From contig NW_006917099.1 in assembly GCF_000516985.1 (NCBI RefSeq), forward strand, positions 1,132,685 to 1,196,684: a DNA stretch of 64,000 nt, written 5' to 3'. The position numbers were made by a program, and so were the translations under genes. Of the stretch, positions 1 to 13,900 are shown in pieces. Within the stretch, counting starts at the first letter, position 1. Each line of letters opens with the position of its first letter. The notes beneath the pieces are model-generated. The model saw only the letters and a list, made by a program, of their open reading frames with translations, did no database searches and had not been told where the DNA came from. Origin of the DNA: Pestalotiopsis fici W106-1 (taxonomy: Eukaryota; Ascomycota; Sordariomycetes; Amphisphaeriales; Sporocadaceae).

Positions 1-23
1 CGCGTATCCTCAAGACGTCACAT

Positions 24-3000
24 ATGACTTCCACGTCCAACCAGCAAACACCCGCCAACGCGTCCACTGCCCCGAACGGTTCTTCTCCATCGTACGCATC
101 GGCTGCTTCTACTCAAAAGAAGCAATCGACGCCCATCGTTGCTGGAGGTTCTTCCACGCCTACCATTGTTTCCGGTACCTCGCAACATGCGAAGTCGGGT
201 TCTGCCTCGCAAGTAAACGGTCGTCCCATCATGCCCGCAGTTCCTACCGTTGCCCCTGCTGTGGCAGTCGGCACTAACGGAGATAACCATGCTCGAAAGC
301 CCTCTGTCACCGTAGGTGGCAACAACAACAACTACTCTGCCAACGGAAACGCCGGTAAGATCCAATTCGGCTTCTCGGCCTCGCCTGCTGTTTCGCACAG
401 CACCCCTCAAGGTGGCAGCGCTCCCATCGCTATCCCGAACTCCAACAACAACGCTCGGGTGCCTTCTCCGCAGAACTCGCCGTCACCCATCCCTCAGCCT
501 TCAGCTAGCGGCGGCCGTCCCCCCTCCAGCGCTCAGTCTGGCAATGTCACATTCGGCAGCTTTGGAGGCAACGGTGAGGTAAGGATATATATCCCATCCC
601 TCCATCCTACGCTTGATGTTAACATGATGTAACAGACCCACATGCGCCGTACCTCGGCCGCTTCGCAGAACCCCTCGCACATCCGCAACGAGTCTTCCCA
701 GTCCATGGCCAACGATCCTAGCAACCAGGGCGTTCCTGCTCAGGGTGGACCCCCCGGCCGTGGAGGATATCACCCGGCAGGTCGCGGACGCGGTGGCTAC
801 AACCCCAACTACAACAGCCACAACCAGATGGGCTACCCGCCCAACGGATCTCCGGCCTACCGCCAAAGCCATCCCGCACAAGGTCGAGGCACCATGGCAC
901 CCGCCTTCCAACCCCGTGGAAACTTCAATCCTGGAACACCGCCCATGAACCGCGCCAGTCCGGCTTTGCCTGCTGCCATGCCCGTCCCTGGGACTGCACC
1001 TTACTACTACCAACCGCCCATGGGCGGACCCATGCAAAACGTAACGTCTCCCCCCACTCGCAACTTTGAGTATAAGAACAACAAACCGTACAAGCGGAAA
1101 AATCAACGCAGCCGTGATGGAGAGAAGTCTTTCAACCCTCGGCACCGCTCTCAGTCAAACGACTATGCCAGAGAAGGTGGTAAACCGCGACGCTTCAACA
1201 ACAAGCGCGCAGACAATCACTTTCTCAAGGACATGGTGCAGGATGACGCTCGTTGGCATGGCCAGTTGCCAGCAGAACGAGGAGAGCGTGTTGATACTAA
1301 CCGAAATTTGAACATGCCAATGTGGCACCGCCCTCCCATGGGCTCTCACTTCCCTCCTATGAGATCAACACATATGCCAAGTAATTTTGATCCCTCGCTA
1401 ACAGGTCACAACAAACAGCAAGGTTACTACGGACCCCCGGGTACATTCGATCCGCGTGCTATGCCACAACAGTACATGTACAACATGCCACAGCCGCACT
1501 CTCCGGGCCCGAACTTTCAAACTCCCTACACTGGCCCTCCTCCGGCCTTTGTACCTCAGCCCATGTCCCGTACTCAATCGCAGGCCTCGGAGACTCGACC
1601 AACTTCTAGCACTGGTCAGACCCCCCAGCCGGTCAACCCTCAACTTAACAAACAGGCTCCACTTGTTGCTGCATCACCTCAATTTGTGAAGCCAGTGAGG
1701 AAAAGCGGCGCCATCACCATTCGCAATGCCAATGGTGAGGCTGTAGACTTCAACGCTCTCAAGGCACCAGCTTCTCCGGCACACAGCGCCCAGTCAAAGA
1801 CACCACCAGTTATTGCGTCGACCCCCACGCCGCCTCCAAAGTCGACCACACCAAAGGTGAACGCTCCAGCTCACAACCGAACCGACAGTGCCGCCACAAA
1901 GACTTCGGCCGAGGTTCAAAACGAGTTCAAGGAGAAGATTGCTCGACAGATGGCTGATGAAAAGGCCAAGCAAGAGGAAGCCAAGGCCGCTGAAACCAAG
2001 GCCGCTGAGGAAGCCCGTGCTGCTGAGGAAAAGGCCAAGGAAGAGGAGAAGTTGAAGGAGGAGCAGAAGGCCGCCGAAGAGAAGAAGGCTGCTGAGGAAG
2101 CCGCAGCCAAGGCCGAGGCTGAAAAGAAGGCAGCGGAGGCTCCTGCTCCTGCGGCAGAGGACGAGGAAGATGAAATTGAGCGAATGATTCGCGAAATGGA
2201 AGAGGCTGACGCCAAGCGTGAAGCTGAGCAGGCTGCCATTACTGAGAAGAAGAAGGCTGCCGAAGACGCACGAAAGAAGGCCGAAGAGGAGGCCAAGAAG
2301 CTTGCCGGCACTGATGAAAAGCTGAAGGAGGCTGAAAGAGAGGCTGAGAGACTCGAAGAGGAGAAGGAACGCAAGCGTCTTGAGAACGAAGGCAAGTCGA
2401 CTCCGTCCGTCGCTGATGCCCTGGCTGGCAAGCTGGGCAGCATGTCTCTCCTCGATAAGGAGTCCAAGAAGCCCGCAAGCCTCAACGTCGATGACAAGCC
2501 AGTCACGGCCGCCAAGGTCAGCCCAGGCGAGAAGCGTGGTACCAAGCCTGCTCCTCTGAACCTCAACACCAACGTTGGAGTTGAGCCACCCCAACCCTCT
2601 GCAGCCCTTCAATCGCTCAAGACTGCGAAGCGCCTGCAAAGCGTCCAAGCGCTTATGAACCTCAAATATCCCGAGGGCATCAGCTCTCCCAACCCGGCCT
2701 TGAATACGGCTGTCTCCAAGAAGGGCACCTCATTCAAGTATGATCCGAGCTTCTTGCTCCAATTCCAGACCGTCTTCACCGAGAAGCCCTCGCTCGAATT
2801 TGGTCAACAGGTTAAGAACCTGATTGGTGACGGCGATGGTGGTCGTTCTGCATCAAGCCGGACGCCCGCAACCGCCCGGGCTGGCTCCAGCCGCGGAGGC
2901 AACTTTCCCATCGGCCAATTCGGTGTTGGGGCCACCAAGCCGCTTCCTGCTGGCACAACTTCAGAACAACGTTTTGCCATGGCTCAAGGTCAAATGCCCC

Positions 3001-4597
3001 GTCCTGCTATGGGATCCATGAACAGCTTTGGCCGACCTGGTTCGTTCCCTGCTGGCAACATGATGTCGCGAACATCTAGCTCAAACATGGCTTCTGCTCC
3101 GAGAACCAACTCTCGCCGTGGTGCCAGCAAGCGCAACACCTTTGACGCCAAGGCGGAAGAGAAGGCCGCTAAGACCATGCCCTTGACTGCCGGTATGAAG
3201 ATTGAGGCTATCAAGACCTCTGAGACGGGCTGGAAGCCTGCCAGTCTCTCACAGAAGAGTGTTGCTCCACCACAGCCTAGTGGTCTCATGGATCCGCCCA
3301 TGGTCCAGCGCAAGGTTAAGGCTGCGCTCAACAAGATGACCCCGGAGAACTTTGACAAAATTGCACAGTCGATTCTTGACATTGCTGCCCAGTCCAAGGA
3401 GGAGTCGGACGGACGTACTCTGCGCCAAGTCATTCAGCTCACCTTTGAAAAGGCTACTGACGAGGCTCACTGGGCATCAATGTATGCCAAGTTTGCCAAG
3501 CGCATGCTCGAGACTATGAGTCCCGAGGTTCGTGATGATAACATCAAGGATAGGAACGGCAACGTTGTCAGTGGCGGTGCTTTGTTCCGCAAGTACCTGC
3601 TCAACCGATGTCAGGAGGAGTTCGAGCGAGGCTGGAAGACCCAACTACCCGAGCCTGGTGAGGGCGAGTCAAAGGAGGCTGCCATGATGTCCGACGAGTA
3701 CTACGCTGCGGCTGCTGCCAAGCGTCGTGGTCTGGGTCTCGTGCAGTTCATTGGTGAGCTGTACAAGCTCTCCATGCTTACAGAGCGTATTATGCACGAA
3801 TGTGTGCGCAAGCTCGTTGATTTCCAGGGTACTCCCGACGAGGCCGAGGTCGAATCTCTATCCAAGCTGTTGCGCACTATTGGTGGCAACCTGGACTCCA
3901 CTGAGAAGGGCAAGATCATGATGGATGCTTACTTTACAAGAATCCAGCAGATGATTGACATGCCCGACATTCCCAGCCGTCTGAAGTTCATGCTCATGGA
4001 TGTCGTTGACTTGAGGAGAGCCCAGTGGGTCTCCAAGGAGACCAACAAGGGTCCCAAGACTCTGGAAGAGGTTCGTGCCGAGGCCGAGGCCGCAGCTGCT
4101 CAGAAGGCGGCTGAGGCGGCCAAGACCAACCAGCGTGGTGGCAGCGGTCGTTTCCCCATGGGCCGTGGCGATGCCCGCCAGTACTCTGGTGGCTACCCTC
4201 AACAAGCCCCCAACACCGTCGGTATGGACGATCTGCGCCGCCTCAAGGGCTCCGTCGGTCGTACCGCGAGCCAGAACATCTCGCTGGGTCCCACCTCGAT
4301 GTTCTCTTCCCGTAGCAACAGTGGTCGTCGCTTGGGCCCTGGTGGTTCCCTAAGCCGTGGCGCCGAAGACTCTGGTGCCTCGTCCCGAACTGGCACACCT
4401 CCCACTCAGAGCAGCACCAATGCATTCAGGTGAGTTGACGAACCCCCTACCTATTCACACAATGTGAAAAATGCTAACATGTATGTAGTCTTCTGGCCAA
4501 CATGGAAGACAACAACCCAGCTTCTCCGCCGTCCACGGCTGCTTCTCCTGCCCTTGCCAAGGTCACACCCGAGGCAGCTGCTGCGGACAAGGAGTAA
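24..4597 (+). CDS. eIF4G: Translation initiation factor eIF4G
   Basis: Scaffold of the cap-binding eIF4F complex, bridging eIF4E, eIF4A and poly(A)-binding protein in the cytoplasm. Three exons are inferred: 24-578, 636-4429 and 4489-4597 (introns of 57 and 60 nt, GT..AG, frame kept), giving 1485 residues, the usual size for a filamentous-fungal eIF4G. The N-terminal 600 residues are low-complexity, rich in Ser, Pro, Gln, Asn and Gly with RG/RGG-like patches, as expected for an RNA-binding region. A long Ala/Glu/Lys coiled coil spans about residues 610-775. An eIF4E-binding motif of the YxxxxL-phi type (YDPSFLL) lies near residue 886. A MIF4G HEAT domain begins at PPMVQRKVKAALNKMTPENF near residue 1072 and runs to about 1320. 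The tail is Ser/Arg/Gly-rich. ATG 24 is taken as the start because it opens the frame; only 23 nt of leader are visible, so an upstream coding exon cannot be fully excluded. Confidence 0.93.
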
Positions 4598-5790
4598 TTG
4601 GTTGATCTTCTCTTTTTAAAACTAGACTGTATGTATTTGCTCCAGGCAAATCTGTGCATAGACGGGGTTTGTGCTGCATTTACAAAGGATCGACAGAATG
4701 TGTCTCAAAAAGTTCATACAGATTCATTGATCATATGATACCTCCCTTCCGATAGAATTATTCTCACGACATGTTCATTGGCGGCAAAGACGCTGCACGA
4801 ACATCTTTCACTTCAACACAAAGTGTTTTGCCTTTTGATTTTTTTGTTAACCCTCGAGGACCCGGCTTCACATTGGCCAAAGAGGTTACGCGAGGAACCT
4901 TTTACTCGGTCTGATCTCAGATGGCCAGGACAGAAGATTTGATATCGAGAAGCTGGCATGGATGACCGAGGAAAAGACGGAGGGATGATGACGAAGGAAA
5001 AAAAATGAGGACGACAGGGCAAGAGTCGGGCGCTTGATATTCGTGTCAAGAACCGGAGACATGAGATGCACGACAAAGTTTTTTGTTTGGGGGTGCATAT
5101 GACGCTTACTTGCTGACTGACGTCGACGACGACCTTGGAGGAAATTGTATTTTGACATTGTGCACTTTTGAGGGAGGTGGAAAAAAAGATTTGGGCGATT
5201 GTTTCAATGCCGCCTTTGTTGCTAAGCTGCTCTCTCTACCTACTGGAGTGGCTACATTTGTACATCACTTTAATTTCCCAGACTTTGTCAGTCAGTCTAC
5301 ACGAGGCGAGCGAAACGAATTGACATTTTCTCTGAATTCATTGGTGTTTCGTGTTTTGTATTTGCTGAGGTGTTGATTCGGATTATTTGTTTATGCTTGT
5401 TTGAGATGTACTAGAAGGTTGTATGTATTAACCAAATCAATCTCTTCTCTTTCATCCAGTGATCTTGAATGTTTTTGTATATTTGGAAACGATTCTCTCA
5501 TGCCGTGTCACAAAATCCACCCAACCTATAGGTGCAACAAAATCTGGAAATTATTACAGCCTTGTTTACTGGGGGGCACGATGCAGATACTTTTTGAACG
5601 TGTTCAATTATCAAGACGTCGATTTTCTAGAACGTGTATAAACAAAATTTCCAAGTTTCATGAAAACACATTAGACGTTCCTCTGCCTGTCTTGTCAATC
5701 AAGGACGGACCCAAAAGTCATAATAGATACCCGACGCCGTACTCCTTGCCTTGAGCTTCTTCTACCTAGTTCCTACTCGAACAACCAAAA
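4598..5790. other. Convergent intergenic spacer, eIF4G / POL1
   Basis: About 1.2 kb between the stop codons of two convergent genes. It must hold both 3' UTRs and terminators. Short frames present here have no recognisable domains and overlap low-complexity A- or T-rich runs. Nothing else is supported. Confidence 0.6.
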
Positions 5791-8700
5791 TCATGCAGCA
5801 ATGAATCCCAACTTTCCGAACAATGTGTCCATGGCGACCCATCGTCGGCCGCACTTGTCCAAGTACTTTTCGACAACACCCTGTACAAGATCAAAGCGGT
5901 TCTTATTCTGCTTTGCCCTGACGTCGACTTCAGTCTTCTCCTCGGCGCTCAGCTTCTTCTCCTCGTCAAGAGAATCATCACTGCTGGCCTTGGCTTTGGC
6001 CTTCTCAACGTCCCAGAGACTGGCAAAGTAGCTCAGCTGGTTGTATATATCGCGCTCGCTGTACTCGTACTTCATCTTGCCCATGCAACCCTTGCCAAGT
6101 CCATTGGGACCCAAGCAGCGGTTACCGAAAACAGACATCTGTCGTGTCCTATTGCCGCAGGATGGGTCATCGCAAATGAGCCAACCCTCGTAATACCTGG
6201 CGGTTTGTCTGCGGACAGCTGCCTCAACTTGGGCCACAATGCTGAGGTTGGGAATTGATGCTGAGCAAGTTGGACAGACGACACCTGTAGGAGTAACCGA
6301 CTTCAAAGAGCCAATGAGACCTTCAAAGGGGTTTGAGGCTCTGCACTTCCTGCAACGTAGTTGCAAACGTTCGCAGTCGGCAAAGCGAATGGAGTCAGGA
6401 ATCTGAGACTCCAGTGGGTGGATTTCAAGATCCTGAGGTCCACTGTTCCCGTGTGATGAGTTGTTGGCATAGCGGCGAATATCTAGACCAAGCTGCTCTG
6501 CGAGCTGAGCCGTCGATGTTCCGGTGATGTTGGCACAAAGACGCTCTACCGGAGGAAAGATTTGCTTGCCAATGTACCATTCGACATCGATCTTGAGATT
6601 GGAGTCGGACTTCATCACATCCTGAGGTGTGTAGGCACGCTTAGCCACGGGGTCAGAAGATCCGCTATCACCAGTGATAACGTATGAAATGACGTCTCCA
6701 CGCCTCACATTCTTGCCACGTGCAATCTCTCGGAGAGCGACTTGTACCTGCGGCATGGAGTCGGCATTGGGGTACTCCTTTGGTGCCTTTCCAAGTTGTG
6801 TGAAGATAATGTACTTTTGAACAGGAATTGTATGTTCACGCATCTTGGCCGCAGTCTCGCGCAGATACTCGTGGATGCGCTGAATGGATACTTCAGTGTC
6901 ATCACCGGACAAGATGTCATTGAGGATGCGGGATGAGATCTCCTTGGACAGTCCGCAGTATTCTCTGCGCTTCATGTCCAGACCCTTAACTTCCATCTTC
7001 TCCTCCCATTTACCATTAACCTCAACCAGGTTGATGGCAGCGTACTTCTTCTTTGCTTGGAGCAGGATGCGCCTAAAGACATTGTCGATATCAATTTCCA
7101 GTAGGCGGTAGCGCTCATTGACGGCCTTTTTGAATTCTTGGCCGACCTTGAGGGCATCTGCAACAGAGTCCACATTGGCGTTGATCATGACGGAATCAGT
7201 GTCACCGTAAATGACTTGAAGTGTGTTGGACTCAGCCAAATCCTTGGTGCTGCGCAGAATCTCACGGCCCTTGAAGGTGGTGAGAACAGCCAGAGGGCGG
7301 GCATAGAAACGTGACTTGGTGTAACCCAAACATCCATACATGGAGTTGGCAGTGAGTTTCAAGGCAAGCTGCTTAATGTCCCAAGTTGCCTTTTGCTCAG
7401 CTGTGGCATTCTTGTCCTTCATGAGGCTCTTGACAGCTCTTCTACGACTGACTAGCGTAGAAATGAGCTTGGGTAGAATACCGATATCTTGCTCCTCGGG
7501 CACCTCGGGCACGGAGTCTTCATCTCCAGACTATATTTGCGAGTCAGCATACAGTTAATAGCCAATGGCACTGGATGAGTATCAACTTACCCAACCTGCG
7601 CGCTTAACGGTGGTGAAGCAGATGTTGTATTCCTGGATGATGGAGGGGTAAAGGGAGTTGAAGTCCATGACAAGAACGAACTTGTCATATAGACCCTTTT
7701 CTGGCTCAAAGACCAGACCTCCCTTGTACTTGTCCTTCTTCTTGCCTTCTGTAGCCTCTTCGTTTTCATCCTCAGGCTTGGGCTTGCCCTTGAAGACTTG
7801 CTTGTCGGGGCAGATGTACTTGTTGCGGTGGAACTCGTGGAGCAAAATGTACTCGTTTCTCTCAGCACGAGTACCAGTCAGTGTTCGTGCCCAGGAGTTT
7901 CCGGCCAGGTTGGTCAAGACCTTGGTCAATGGCAGCATTTGCGTTCTCAAAGCAAGAGCAGCAATGTAGTGTGTATCAGCCTCCATGTGGGTGATGTAAT
8001 CCATGAGTCCGTTCTTCTCGGCTGCCCAAGTCTTCAAGGCGGCTTCGTTGTCGATATCTCTGCGCTTCTCTCCACCAAGGTAGAGATTGCACATTTCAGT
8101 CAAGCTCCATGACTGACACTTGAACATGACCGACTTGCCAGCCTCATTGGCAAGGTCGCACAGAAGTCGGCCCGCCATGATTTGTCGCTCGGCAAAGACG
8201 TTACCACCAACCTTGCCCATGGACGGCGGCCAAACACTTCGTCGCAGACGTCCAAGGCGAGACCACTGAGGAGTCTTCTTTTCAGCCAAACGGTTCAAAA
8301 GAATGCTATAATCGACACCCTCGAGCTGATGTCCCATTATGACATCAGGATCTGCAACGTCAATTTGGGCCAAGAAAAAGGAGAGCATCTCGGGCTCCTG
8401 CTTCATGAGCTTGATCAAGCCGCCCTTTTTCCTGTCCTTTACTGTTTTCTCAAACCCAATTGGGAATGCCGCACCATTTGGACGAATCAATGTAAAGGTT
8501 CGACTGGGCAGTTTTTCGGCGGGTGTGGTATCACTCAATGAGATATTCTCATAAATCCGGGCGCTGATGGCCAAAATCTCTTGCTTGTTCAGCTTAGCGT
8601 TGAATGTGGTCCTCATGGCGACACTCATCAGTGTGAGAGGAGGAGCATCGAGATTGTCGGACTCGCTGATGGAAGAGATCATGTTTGGGTGCTCAACGAG

Positions 8701-10379
8701 AACCTCGAGCTTGGCGTGAGATGCATTCTTGAGGGAACCAAAGTCGGCATCCTTGATCTTCAACCAGCAAGGGCCCTTGATATCCTTCCAAAGCACAAAT
8801 TGCTCAAAAAGAGCAGTATTGGTACCAAAAACATGGGAAAAGGTCTCGCCAACCGTTTCCACGGGTAGCTGAGGCTTGTTGTATGGATATAGGAGTTTCA
8901 AGTACTGCGCTTCCGCGGGGATGTTGGGAAGCTCAAAGGCATATTTTCTGGTGCAGGCCTTGATCTTGTGCATACCGACTTTCATCTTGGTCATGATTTC
9001 GTCAACTTCAGTATAGACGTCCATCATTTCAACCGTCTCGTCAGTACTGACACCATCTCGCTGGCGGTTCTGACGAGGCAGAAAGTACAACTTTCGCAGA
9101 ACATTGTCCACCTTGACAAAGCAGCTGACGTGCGAGTTGGTCTTTCTGTTCAGAACCTTGCCAAATAGGCAAAGACTGCCATTGACTTCTGTGTAATCAG
9201 TCCAGAAGAAGTTTAGACTCCCGTCTTCTTCAACAGCATCCTTGTAGTCGATTTTTCCAACGGATCGTGTCTCGGTCGGGGATGCGCTGACGACATTGAG
9301 CTTGTTGGTGAGCTCATTCCATGATGAGGAGTCGACAGAGGGCTCGGGAGCCTTTGCAGGTGAGGAATTGGCGGGCGAGGGATACGGCTCTGCCTTGACG
9401 AGCTTCTTGATCGGCCTCGAAGCAGAAAGGTTGACACTGGCAGTATTGATGGTGCCGCCCAGGGCAACCTCCATCATATCCTCGTCATCGTCATCGGCAG
9501 GTTCTACCTTAATAGATGTCCTGCGTTCAACGACCTTTGCGACTGGTGATGAAGGTGCTGGGTCAGCATCACTCATGGCAAGCTCCGAAACATGTGGAAG
9601 AGGCAAGTCGTCGTCTGCAGTGGCAATAAAGTCATCGTCCGCAAAACGAACTGGTGACGGCAACGTTGGTTCTGCGGTCTTGACCTTCTTTGCGACTGGC
9701 TGTCTAATTGGGGACAGAGCACGCGCTTTCCTTCTCTCGGGAGTGATCTTCTTGGGTGCTCGGGCTGCTGGGCCGGGAATGTTGGCGTCGACTTCACCGA
9801 GGAGGTCTGCCAAAAACTGATCGTCTGCTTCTGTCTTGATCACCTAAAATGCCAATTAGTCTTGAGCGCGAGATATGATTTAGTCTGTAGGTCTGCGGGG
9901 CTTACTTTTGGCTTGGGCTGAGGGGCGGTACGGCCTTTCATGAAGTACTCGCTGATATCTCTGTCATTTGCGTCTCGCTTGGCCTTATCCTCGTCACGTT
10001 TCCGTTTGTCTGCACGGAGTGTTAATGCAACACGTCTTGAATGTATATATTGGAAAAAAAAAAAAAATATTGGGGAGAGCGTACCAGATTTGCGGTCGTG
10101 TCCTCGTATAACTCTATCATCTTCGCTATCGCTTTCGTACTGATGGACGCGATCCCACTCTTCGCGTCCGTCGTCGGCGTATCCTTCGCCATTGTCGTCA
10201 ACGACAAAGTCGTCTTGGTTCAAACGGTCTCGGACGATATTCTTGTATTGGTTTTCGTCGACTTCCTCGTAGAGATCGGCCTCTTGCTCAACTTCGTACG
10301 AGTCAAAGACCTTCTTGCCCGAGGCCTTGAGAGCCTTTAGCTCGGCGAGCTTGGCCCTCTTTGCCGCAACCTTGGACAT
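5791..10379 (-). CDS. POL1: DNA polymerase alpha catalytic subunit (p180)
   Basis: Family B polymerase that extends the RNA primer made by primase at every origin and Okazaki fragment in the nucleus. Four exons on the minus strand: 10379-10085, 10009-9906, 9843-7591 and 7530-5791, giving 1463 residues, the normal p180 length. The N-terminus (KRAKLAELKALKASGK) matches the pol alpha N-terminal domain. Catalytic motif A, DFNSLYPSII, starts near residue 860; motif B, KLTANSMYG, near 942; motif C, YGDTDS, near 992. Two C-terminal cysteine modules (CRKCRAS..CPTCS and CDDPSCGN..CLGPNGLGKGC) form the zinc-finger region that contacts the B subunit. The start is the ATG at 10379, because the frame extends only four codons further, to a TTG. 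Intron 1 (10084-10010, 75 nt) contains a run of 14 T on the coding strand and stays open in frame. ACGCG boxes upstream suggest G1/S control. Confidence 0.96.
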
Positions 10380-10928
10380 GATGGGCGACAAACGGCTTGT
10401 GTGGGTGATGTTGAGGGAACTTCAAAAACAAATGTGTTCTGCTATGCAACAAACATAATCCAAATGGACAGAGTAAGACCCAAAACGATCTCGCAAGATC
10501 AATTGGTGTGGGAAGCGGTAATGGACTGGGGAAGAGACCCGCGGACCTCTTTAGAGTGGGAAAAAGACGCGGTCGCGTTGCTACTTTTGACGCGCTGTTG
10601 ATCCCTGCAAGTGACGCGACCTTTGTATTAGTGGGGTTATGAATGGCTGCTGACCAGGGCCCACGGCCAAGATGCACAGGTTTTATGGAGGCACTTTAGG
10701 CGGGGCCGACGCGCTAATGGTATGTAGAGTACTTGGTGTGTGTGCTGCAAGTTCTACCAACAGTAATACTATGTAATGGAACAACGTTGAAAAGCCAGGA
10801 TCATGGTGTTGAGGAAGTCAATCTTTCACTCTTCAATGCATGTACCTGATTGGTGTAGGGTGCTCTTGTTGCCGATTGTCCTGATTTTTGTAATTCAAAT
10901 GGCCAAGGCTACATACAAGTATCCGCGA
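10380..10928. other. Intergenic region, POL1 5' / TTI1 3'
   Basis: About 550 bp between the POL1 start and the TTI1 stop, both genes being on the minus strand. It holds the POL1 leader and promoter (ACGCG cluster, listed separately), one copy of the decamer ATTAGTGGGG at 10627-10636, and the TTI1 3' end. No ORF of interest was seen. Confidence 0.6.
10567..10713 (-). promoter_or_regulatory. ACGCG (MCB-like) cluster in the POL1 promoter
   Basis: The core ACGCG or its complement CGCGT occurs at 10567-10571, 10574-10578, 10590-10594, 10614-10618 and 10709-10713, about 190-335 bp upstream of the POL1 ATG. In yeasts MBF (Mbp1/Swi6) binds ACGCG cores to switch on replication genes at G1/S, and POL1 is a classical target. 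The sites are read directly; the role is inferred. Confidence 0.55.
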
Positions 10929-13900
10929 CTATCCGGCAGCGATAGATTGTGAGTTGGGTCTACACAACTCTACAAACTCTACTTCCGTAGCATTCTCGGG
11001 TTGGTTTAACAAATCTACTCGGCCCTCCTCATACAATACCAGCCAGACGGCATCCTCGTTCACAGCCTCAAGCGCCTTCTTGGCCTCCTGGTTACGTGCG
11101 AGACCGTCGCCACCGAAAAGCGCGAGTATATCATCAAACATATCATCGTCAATGCGAACGAATGAGACAATTGCAACGAGTAGCTCCTGAACTGCTTCCC
11201 AAATTTGCCGAGCTTGTGTGAACTCACCGAGACCTCCTCCCACTACAGCGCCCTTGGTCGGGGTCGTGCTACTGAGATCAAGAGGTTTCAGTGGCTCCTT
11301 GGCTTCTAGTCCACCCGCTGATCTAATGGGCATTACGAGGTCTGATGATGCGTTCGTGTTGATGATCCTTTGCTTGGAGTCGACCATTCTCCTTTTCGAC
11401 GTTGACGAGTTTCCCAAGGCCAGGCTTTTTCTCTTTGCGATCCATTTCCTCAGGCCATCTGACCAAGTCGTCTCGACGCGGGAGCTGAGAAAGTCGCCTG
11501 CGCTGGCACAAAGTGCACTCAACGCTTTGCAGGCCGATGTGACAACAAATGACTCTTGATCGTAGAGGCGCTCTAGTAGCACAGGCCATATGGAATTGAC
11601 AACTGGCAAAAACGTCTCCTCGTCCGGTGACAAAGCTGGGCAAACCATGGCGAGCAGATCCAAGAGAGATTTTCGGAGAGAAGGCGTTGGCGAGGTAAGA
11701 TAGTGTTGCGTGAGGCTGGTGATCCGTGTGAGCAGGGTGTACGTTGTTGTCGTAGGTGGCTTTTTCTCGACATCCTGACTTGGCTCCTCTTCATCATCCT
11801 CGGGAGATTCTTCTCCAGTCTTTCCACGTTTCCAAGGTTTCTCTGGATGATTGATTGTTTCAATTTCATCATTTTCATTAAGCCTTCTCTTCTTCCTATC
11901 CGAGCGTCTGCTCAGATCCTTAACGATATCTTCAATCTTGACCATTTGCCGGGGATGTTTTTGGTGATCTGTAGTGGATCTTGAATCATCCTCCAATAGC
12001 AGTTGGTTAGATTTGGCACCCTGATTAACCACTTCTGCAAGTACAGCGAATAAGTTCTCAACAAAGAGCGGATAGCCGTGGTAGTTTTCCAGGGCACCGA
12101 AAATCGAAGCGACCACGTCATCAAGGTACGGTATCAGTCTCGGGCCCGTGAGTCTGATCATCATACGGAGAACTTGTGTGGAGGCTGGTGAAATATCAAA
12201 GGTGTTGAGCCGCAACGAAACCGAGTTTAGCATATAGTCGACATTTTCGATGACCAAGTCCGCAACATTGGCATAGCCGCATGACATAGCTATGCTGTTA
12301 AGAGCTATGATGGCATGCTCGCGCAGCTGCGGAACTAAGGAGCCCAAATTCGTCGATATGGGATACAGTACGTCAATCAGCTCTGGGCGAAAGTCGGCCT
12401 TCATCCTCGATGCTGTATATGCAGCCACTTCCAGCGCCAATGATTGCAATCTCCAGTCCAGCACCTCTGCATCCTCGTCTGAGTTGAGAAGTTCAACCGA
12501 GAAAATATATAACTCCTGGAGGAGTTCTTCGTGATCTTCATTCGTGTCCGCGGATCCAAAGTCAAGGAACTCGTCCAGTTCCGACGATGAAGCCAAACCA
12601 GCCTTGACGAGTTCAAATGAGAGCCAGTACGATGCAACTTGTGAATTTCCGGTAGATTCTCTCAAATATTCAATCATGTCTCTTGCTAGTGTAGCATGTT
12701 GAGCAAATGTACCACTTTTTGCTATTAGAGTCAAAAGCTCATTGCGGGTGGACTTTTGGACACTGTGGTTCATCAGGAATGGTTGGAATTGAGTCGACTG
12801 AGCCGTCGCAGCGAGATCTCCGCTACTGAGCACAAGGTCTGTGGATGACAACTCTGCAACGTTGGACTTGACACCCGAGGACAAGAGAGTGGATACACTA
12901 TCGCGCAAGGAAGCAGCCATGGTATCGTTCAAAGTCGACGAATCTATACGCAGCGTGCTCAAAAGGCGTTGTCCCTTGAGTAGATTCCGGATTGCTTGCT
13001 GCTTGACATTTTCATCACTCGACTGCATAATCCGTGGTAGGCTTGTGACAAAGTTATAGACAGTCGTTTTGACCACATCTATAAGCTCGGGATATATGCT
13101 CGTTAGATCCACCAAGCTCGTGTTCAAGCCAGCCTGTATGAGCGAATGGTTCTCCTCCTCTGCAGACAGAACCATTGCTGTTTCTACAAGTATAGCTGTA
13201 CAGATCGAGAGCGACTGGCGGCACTCGTCAAGTAGGCCAATGCACAGCCTCTCAAGAGCAGTCTGAACATCCTCGGATTTGTGCGTCCGCAACTTGAGAA
13301 TACTTGCGAGCGCAATTTTGATTTGTGACGCTGTAGCTTTCAGCCAGGGTGCTGTGAAGATTTGGTTATCGACGGCTGAGTCCTTCTCGTCCTTTGACTT
13401 CCCGTCCTTGGAATCGGTGATTTCTTTAAGTAGCTTTGTTACCTTGATGTCCGCCAAGACGTTGACAAGAACAGATTTGAGCGCGGCAATGCCCTTTACG
13501 AGTACTTTTCGAGGCGTCTTCCATGCTGGAGGCGGACTCAATAACTTTGTAAGTGAAGAGACTATTCCCGGCAGGAAGCTGGCCAGTATAGCAGGTTGTT
13601 TGATTGCTGTAAATACAGCGTCCACAACATGGAGTGCTTCAAGCTGGACTTCGGCGGTTTCCCCCTTGTTCACGGTATCCAATATGACCGAGATTGTGTG
13701 GCCTATTGTAGGAAGATTTTTGTCTTCGACGAGGCTTTTTGAGCCAGCGGTCGAAGAGCCGGTGGCTGCTATCAGTGATGCAAGTGCTCGAAGACTCTCA
13801 ATCGTGGTCTCTTCGGGAATGGCCTCCTTCCTGGTCTCGCCCGGTACACCCCCAATGACATAGGTTAGGAATATGAGCAGCTGTTGGGACAAGTCGGGCT

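Noticed and set aside
1794..2648. 284-codon minus-strand frame opposite eIF4G
   Set aside because: It is the antisense of the Ala/Glu/Lys coiled coil, giving Leu/Ser-rich low-complexity text; the plus-strand eIF4G frame explains the openness.
9296..9820. 174-codon plus-strand frame opposite POL1
   Set aside because: It is a shadow of the POL1 N-terminal exon with no recognisable domain.
10380..10391. Extended POL1 start (MSPIMSKV)
   Set aside because: The first codon of this extension is TTG; the ATG at 10379 fits the family N-terminus.
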